A program made the position numbers and the translations under genes. A stretch of DNA of 64,000 nucleotides from Spirodela intermedia (Eukaryota > Streptophyta > Magnoliopsida > Alismatales > Araceae), in NCBI GenBank assembly GCA_902729315.2, contig LR746264.1, positions 4,427,878 to 4,491,877 on the forward strand, in the 5' to 3' direction. The notes under the pieces were generated by a model, which worked only from the letters and a program-made list of their open reading frames with translations, was not told where the DNA came from and did no database searches. Positions 59,564-64,000 of the stretch are shown here, in pieces (the stretch's first letter is position 1; each line of letters starts with the position of its first letter).

Positions 59564-60924
59564 CCCCCCCCCCGCCTCCCCTGCACGAAACCACGGGTAA
59601 GCCTTTACTTACCACGGCATATTTTCTGCAGCTACCGTGTCTTGTCAACCACTTGTCGAGATATAGAGAGAGGGAGCATGAGAGAGAGAGGGAGGTGGGA
59701 CAGCTCGAAAGGCAAGTTGGTTGGGCAGATGGCTGGCTGAAGTAAGCCACCGGGAGACATATTTAATCGCCCAAATGACGGAGCTCACGTGCGGTGGAGG
59801 CGCCAGAACACCCGGTGAACCACGTGATCGGCACCCCTGGGGAATCAGGGGCGTCCTTTGTTTGCACATAAATCCCTACATAAATTGATACCTTAAACGA
59901 TCACCTTGCAACATTGTTTAATAGGCTCTGCTCCTTTGATAAAATCACCATATTTGTCCTCTATTAAGTCCTTTTAGACGCTTATTGTCCATATAAGTAA
60001 TTAAAATTTATTACGACTTCTATATTATTCTCTTTCTAATGAGAAGTTAGTAGAGTATTGACTCCAGGCTTCTCTCTCTAACTGCTTCGTCTAGACAGGG
60101 AAGCCAGGACATAAAAATAAAAAATAAAAAATGGGGTTGGTCCCGTCATTTAACTAAATCAAACAATATGCGCTACGCGCTACACCACGGATAGTAAGTG
60201 CCCGTTGACCAATCATATCGTGCCACGTAAGAGAATGGCGGTCGGCGTCTTACTACCTTGGGGCGGTGACGCGATTTTTTCACCTAAATTACCTGCTTAG
60301 TCCGTCTCTCCGGGTCTCACTCTCTCTCCCACTCTCTCACTCTCTCTCCATCTCTCTCTCTCTCTCTCTCTTTCTCTCTATCAATTCCCTCTTTCTCTCT
60401 CTCCTCTATCTTTCTCTCTTCTCTCTCTTCTCTCTCTCTCTTTTTCTCTCTCTTCTCTCTGTAAATGGGGGTTTGGCTTTTCGAAGAAGACTCCATCGGC
60501 TTGGCTGCAGCTCGGGAGCTGCATTGTGGCGTCTGTCCACTTCTGTAAAACCTTGCCCTCCCACGCAGCTCGAAACAGATGGAATAGATTGAGATCGGGG
60601 TAAGGGCGGGGAAGGAGGAGAGCGGAGCCGCCATCACGCCCTCTTTTCCTTCAATCAGCCCATTCCACTTGGGGGAACCTCCAGGGCTCCACGGTCTTAC
60701 CATTTTGCTCCAGATTCCGGCGGCAGACTCCGCTCCCTGTTTCTGTGACCAGCTCAGTTTTTCCCGTTGTTTGGGGTGGGTGGCGGCGTCGTGGGTGGCG
60801 GCGTCGGGGGGGGCGCCGTTCCTGTCGGGGTTCCGTCTGGTCCGGCTTGCTTCAGTCGGCTGTGTTAGCGGGGGCTTCCGTGGCTGCATTCTTGCGGTCG
60901 ATCTGATGCGCTAGCGCCGGGGAG
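59560..60924 (+). promoter_or_regulatory. Intergenic and promoter/5' UTR region of the PH-RhoGAP gene
   Basis: AT-rich to about 60230, then a CT-rich stretch at about 60305-60460 and GC-rich sequence up to the ATG at 60925. The CT-rich block and the following 450 bases are the likely core promoter and 5' UTR. No TATA box is obvious, and no other gene was recognised. Confidence 0.4.
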
Positions 60925-62956
60925 ATGACGTCTGCGCCGGCTGCTGTGACGCTGGAGCGTCCTAGGCCAGCGGGCACGAATACCGTAAGCTCCCTCTTCC
61001 CTCTTCTCCATGGTCTCTATTTTCTTGTTCGCTGGTCTCGACATGATCCTGGCGTATAATGCGCGGTGAGATTTCTCTTCAATTTCGTTAAAAAATGCAT
61101 GTCAACGGTTTGAGAAATTGAAAATATCAGGATACAACCGTGTCGCTTCCGCGGCTGTTTCGGTCACATTGTTAAAATTTGCTTGTCTGAGCTGGGTATT
61201 TCTGACTGGTGTCTTTGTTTGCCTCTCTCCCCTAATATCCCGGATGGAACCGTGTGGATTCCCAAGGTTATTTCGTACGCGGTGATGAAATATGTTTGGG
61301 ATTAGGGAATCAGGAGCATCTTGGTGCGACCCCGGTGGATCAATAGTGGGTAAAACATAGATTTGATGCCTTATTTAGTCTTAAGTTGCTTACTGATGAT
61401 ACAGTATCTGAGAATGTCATTGGAATGGAAATATATGATGGACACGTAATGTCAGTAATGGCAGTGTTAATTAAAGGCCTTTAGATTCAGGGAATAAACA
61501 GTAAATGGGTCTTGAAATCAATTGCTTTTTTCCCATGGACAAAATATATGGTGGACAAGTAATTGTAGGCAGTTATGCTGTCATTGTCTGGGACTTCTGC
61601 ATAAAGGAACATTGCACATTTTGCAGCTCTTTCCTATGTTGCAGAAAGCTTGTAATGGACAAAGAATGAAGATGCCTGGAGCATTCAACTGTTGCCTTGA
61701 TTGTATGCTTGAATTTTCATTATCATTGTATTGATAAGATGAAATTTTCGTAGAAATGCGGTTTTCATCTTCAATGCTATTGCCTATTGTTATTAATATT
61801 TTCACAAATCCACTGTTAACATTGATATTCGGCCTTGACTTGTGTATCTGGAAGTTTTTGAATGTTTACCAGACTGCAGATATACTGTTGACTTTGCCTA
61901 GATTTTTCTGTCCTTTCATTCTTGACATGTCTATGTTTATCAAAAGTCACGTGCCTTCATGTGATCTGATTTTAATCACTCTGTCCATAATAGCTCTGAA
62001 GGGAGACATTGTTAAATAGAGTCTTTAGTAGACAATGCGATTTGTTAACCAATTGGGCGAGTAGTGCAGTGTATGGATGTCTATTTCAATGTGCATTTGA
62101 TCTCTGAGATAGTTGAACCTGATGATTTGGTGTCAGGCTGAAATATTTAATTTTGTGATATTTACAAAATATCAAATTCTGATATGAAGATGGGGATTTC
62201 TAAACCATTGGTCATGAGGGATCCGATCATAGCTGAGCGTATTTGGAGGGCATTGCGGGGTAGGAAATGATACAACATATATGATATAAATAAAATAATA
62301 CACATAGAGGTAGAAAGCAAATGATTTGCAGCGTTTTTTTGGGCCAGGGTTGGGCACAGTTGCGTACTGTTCAAGGTTGAGGACAGATTTGGGGAACCGG
62401 TAATAGTTTCATGGGAAGGTGATTGAGAAAGAGACTCGTTATTGCTGTCCATTGCAATAACGAGTTTCATTGGAAGTTTCATGTGTAGTTATTTTTTATA
62501 GTCAGAAAAAATGTGAGAGGCTCGGTGTTGCTGGATGCAGAAAGTTTTGTCACTGGTTATTGCTGTCCATTGCAAGGGACGAAGATTGCGTGGATACTAA
62601 GCAGAAGAATTGAAGATGATTAATTGGGATCCACTTTTGAACCATATTACTTTTGATTGTGATAGAGACCATTCATTTGAAAAGAGAAAGGTATGATGAG
62701 AGAGGGGAATGATAGTGCAGGGATGGCATGAAAAGTTTGGGAGTGGATTAAAAAGTTGATCTTTCCTTTTAAAGATTCCACATGGTCATGCTAACTTGAT
62801 TTGGCTTATCCTGACGGTGGATGATATTTGGTTTTGCCTAGTCAGCCTTTTCAAATCTTAAATTTCTTTTGCTTAACATTTTATCTTGCTTTGCTTACTT
62901 TCCATTTTCTTTTTTGCAGGTGTTTAAGAGTGGCCCACTGTTCATATCATCCAAAG
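60925..62956 (+). CDS. PHGAP: PH-domain Rho GTPase-activating protein (REN1/PHGAP), first two exons, cut by window end
   Basis: Plant REN1/PHGAP proteins switch off ROP GTPases in polar growth, with an N-terminal PH domain, a RhoGAP domain and a coiled-coil tail. Exon 1 (60925-60984) encodes MTSAPAAVTLERPRPAGTNT; exon 2 (62920-62956) encodes VFKSGPLFISSK plus one base. That is the well conserved lead into the PH domain of this family. The 1.9-kb first intron and the following 1 kb of intron carry no recognised exon, so the PH and GAP domains must lie beyond base 64000. The assignment rests on 32 residues, but the VFKSGPLFISSK string is distinctive. Confidence 0.7.
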
Positions 62957-64000
62957 GTATGTTTCTGTTGTTTCATACAGGATCAAGCATTAATGTCTTC
63001 CTGTTATTTATTCTCTGCGAGTCATTTCATTGATGTTAGCACTTTCTTGTTCACATAGCCCTTCGTTCTGAGGGTTTCCCTTTGAGAAAATTTGCATTTT
63101 ATAATTTCATCTTTTCAAGGGACTGTAATTTTTTTCATGTCTGCAATGTCTGTGTCATGCTTCCTTTTTTCTGCGTAAGATTGTTTAAATTTGTCTTCTT
63201 GGATCTGGGCATGTTTTTGGTTACTTTGACTGTGCTCATGTCTACTTAACTAAATATTGACACATTTTCTACCTCTTTGTTTGATGGCGATTGTTTGACA
63301 TGGAATTGTTTGCATGTCTAGGCCTTTGTGTGCAATGCCTTTTTAGTTTCGATTACTCATCTTGTTCTTTACAGTCTTTATCTGTGAGATCTTAGGACAC
63401 CAACACCCCCCTTTCTCATTCAGAAATATTTGAATACTTAAGAGGACTTTCTACGATGGCTCCTCTCAGTCTCTATATGGTATATACGCGATCTTTGGTT
63501 GTACAGTCCTATATGAACGCATCACTCCCAATTTACGTCATTTGAATGTCAGAACTTGCTCCTTTTTTTTGGTTCGCATTTGAATTACTCATACATATTG
63601 TAGTTTGCGGCATCATGTGTATTCAGCGCATTTAGAGTGCTTTCTCATTGCTAATTTTCTTGTTGAAATTCTGGCATTCTTCATGGTGTTTATATTTTGG
63701 TCATGCTCTCATCGTTATTCTCAATAGCATGATCGTCTATGAGGTCCTATTGATCTGTCAATTTTTTCTTCAAATCGATTTGACGTGACTAATGGCTTAT
63801 TCCATATCCAATACTCTGATCATTTGTGAACTGGCACTATTCCATAACCGAGTAACTGTTTCTTTTTATAATGTCTTCCCTGTGGGATGCCTTTGAATCC
63901 CTATCATTTTGAAACCACTTAACCCACTGCTAGCTAGCAATTTACCACTTACCCAGGTTTAACGGTGATAAATGCTGGTTTATCTTCTTTTCACTTCGTA
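62957..64000 (+). other. Intron 2 of the PH-RhoGAP gene (to window end)
   Basis: Begins GTATGTTTCT at a good donor site. It is T-rich throughout, as expected of a plant intron. I found no further exon continuing the PH domain in phase before the window ends. Confidence 0.5.

Noticed and set aside
1-64000. CRISPR arrays, rRNA, operons or prokaryotic-type signals
   Set aside because: Introns, PPR and LHCB genes and retrotransposons show plant nuclear DNA. No regularly spaced short repeats or rRNA signatures were seen, and I found no convincing tRNA gene by eye.

Overview
This window is nuclear DNA from a flowering plant. It holds a light-harvesting LHCB1 gene, a plant-type NAD kinase, a PLS-class PPR gene, a GT61 glycosyltransferase, a CRT-like transporter, an ARGOS/OSR gene and the start of a PH-RhoGAP gene. 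These are embedded in AT-rich, retrotransposon-laden intergenic DNA. The very GC-rich third codon positions of the intronless genes and the many long (GA)n/(CT)n tracts suit a monocot, probably not a grass, but the sequence does not settle the species.

Layout: 1-2.4 kb is AT-rich, with an ambiguous gene edge at the far left. 2.4-3.5 kb is LHCB1 on the minus strand with a recognisable promoter. 3.5-11 kb is gene-free and contains a likely solo LTR (4477-6359) and a decayed minus-strand Copia element (about 6.9-10 kb, with a primer-binding site at 9342-9354). 12.2-25.3 kb is an 11-exon NAD kinase gene whose 5.6-kb intron 4 holds an antisense Copia element. 25.65-27.55 kb is a single-exon PPR gene. 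28.2-36.1 kb is a decayed Ty3/gypsy element interrupted by a solo LTR with a perfect 5-bp target duplication.

26.4-44.7 kb is a large tandem segmental duplication. Copy 1 runs from inside the PPR gene to about 38589. Copy 2 runs from 38590 to about 44709 and is shrunken: it carries a PPR pseudogene fragment, gypsy remnants and a second copy of an unidentified GC-rich block. The junction has a 5-nt CCTCG microhomology.

45.7-47.4 kb is a two-exon GT61 glycosyltransferase. It is followed on the minus strand by a four-exon gene for a small EF-hand-like membrane protein (47.95-49.56 kb). 51.4-56.4 kb is a ten-exon CLT (CRT-like, plastid thiol/glutathione) transporter gene. It converges on a 67-residue ARGOS/OSR-type gene (56.5-56.7 kb). 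57-60.9 kb is intergenic, with small tandem duplications and GA tracts. 60.9 kb to the right edge holds the first two exons of a PH-domain RhoGAP (REN1/PHGAP) gene.

The genes are unrelated housekeeping or developmental loci with no operon-like logic. Exon boundaries were set by hand from GT/AG sites, reading phase and protein family fit. All NADK, CLT, GT61 and EF-hand-like joins keep the frame. No wholly new biological system was found. The points most worth a second look are the tandem duplication, the nested LTR insertion, the easily missed OSR gene and the unidentified duplicated GC-rich block.
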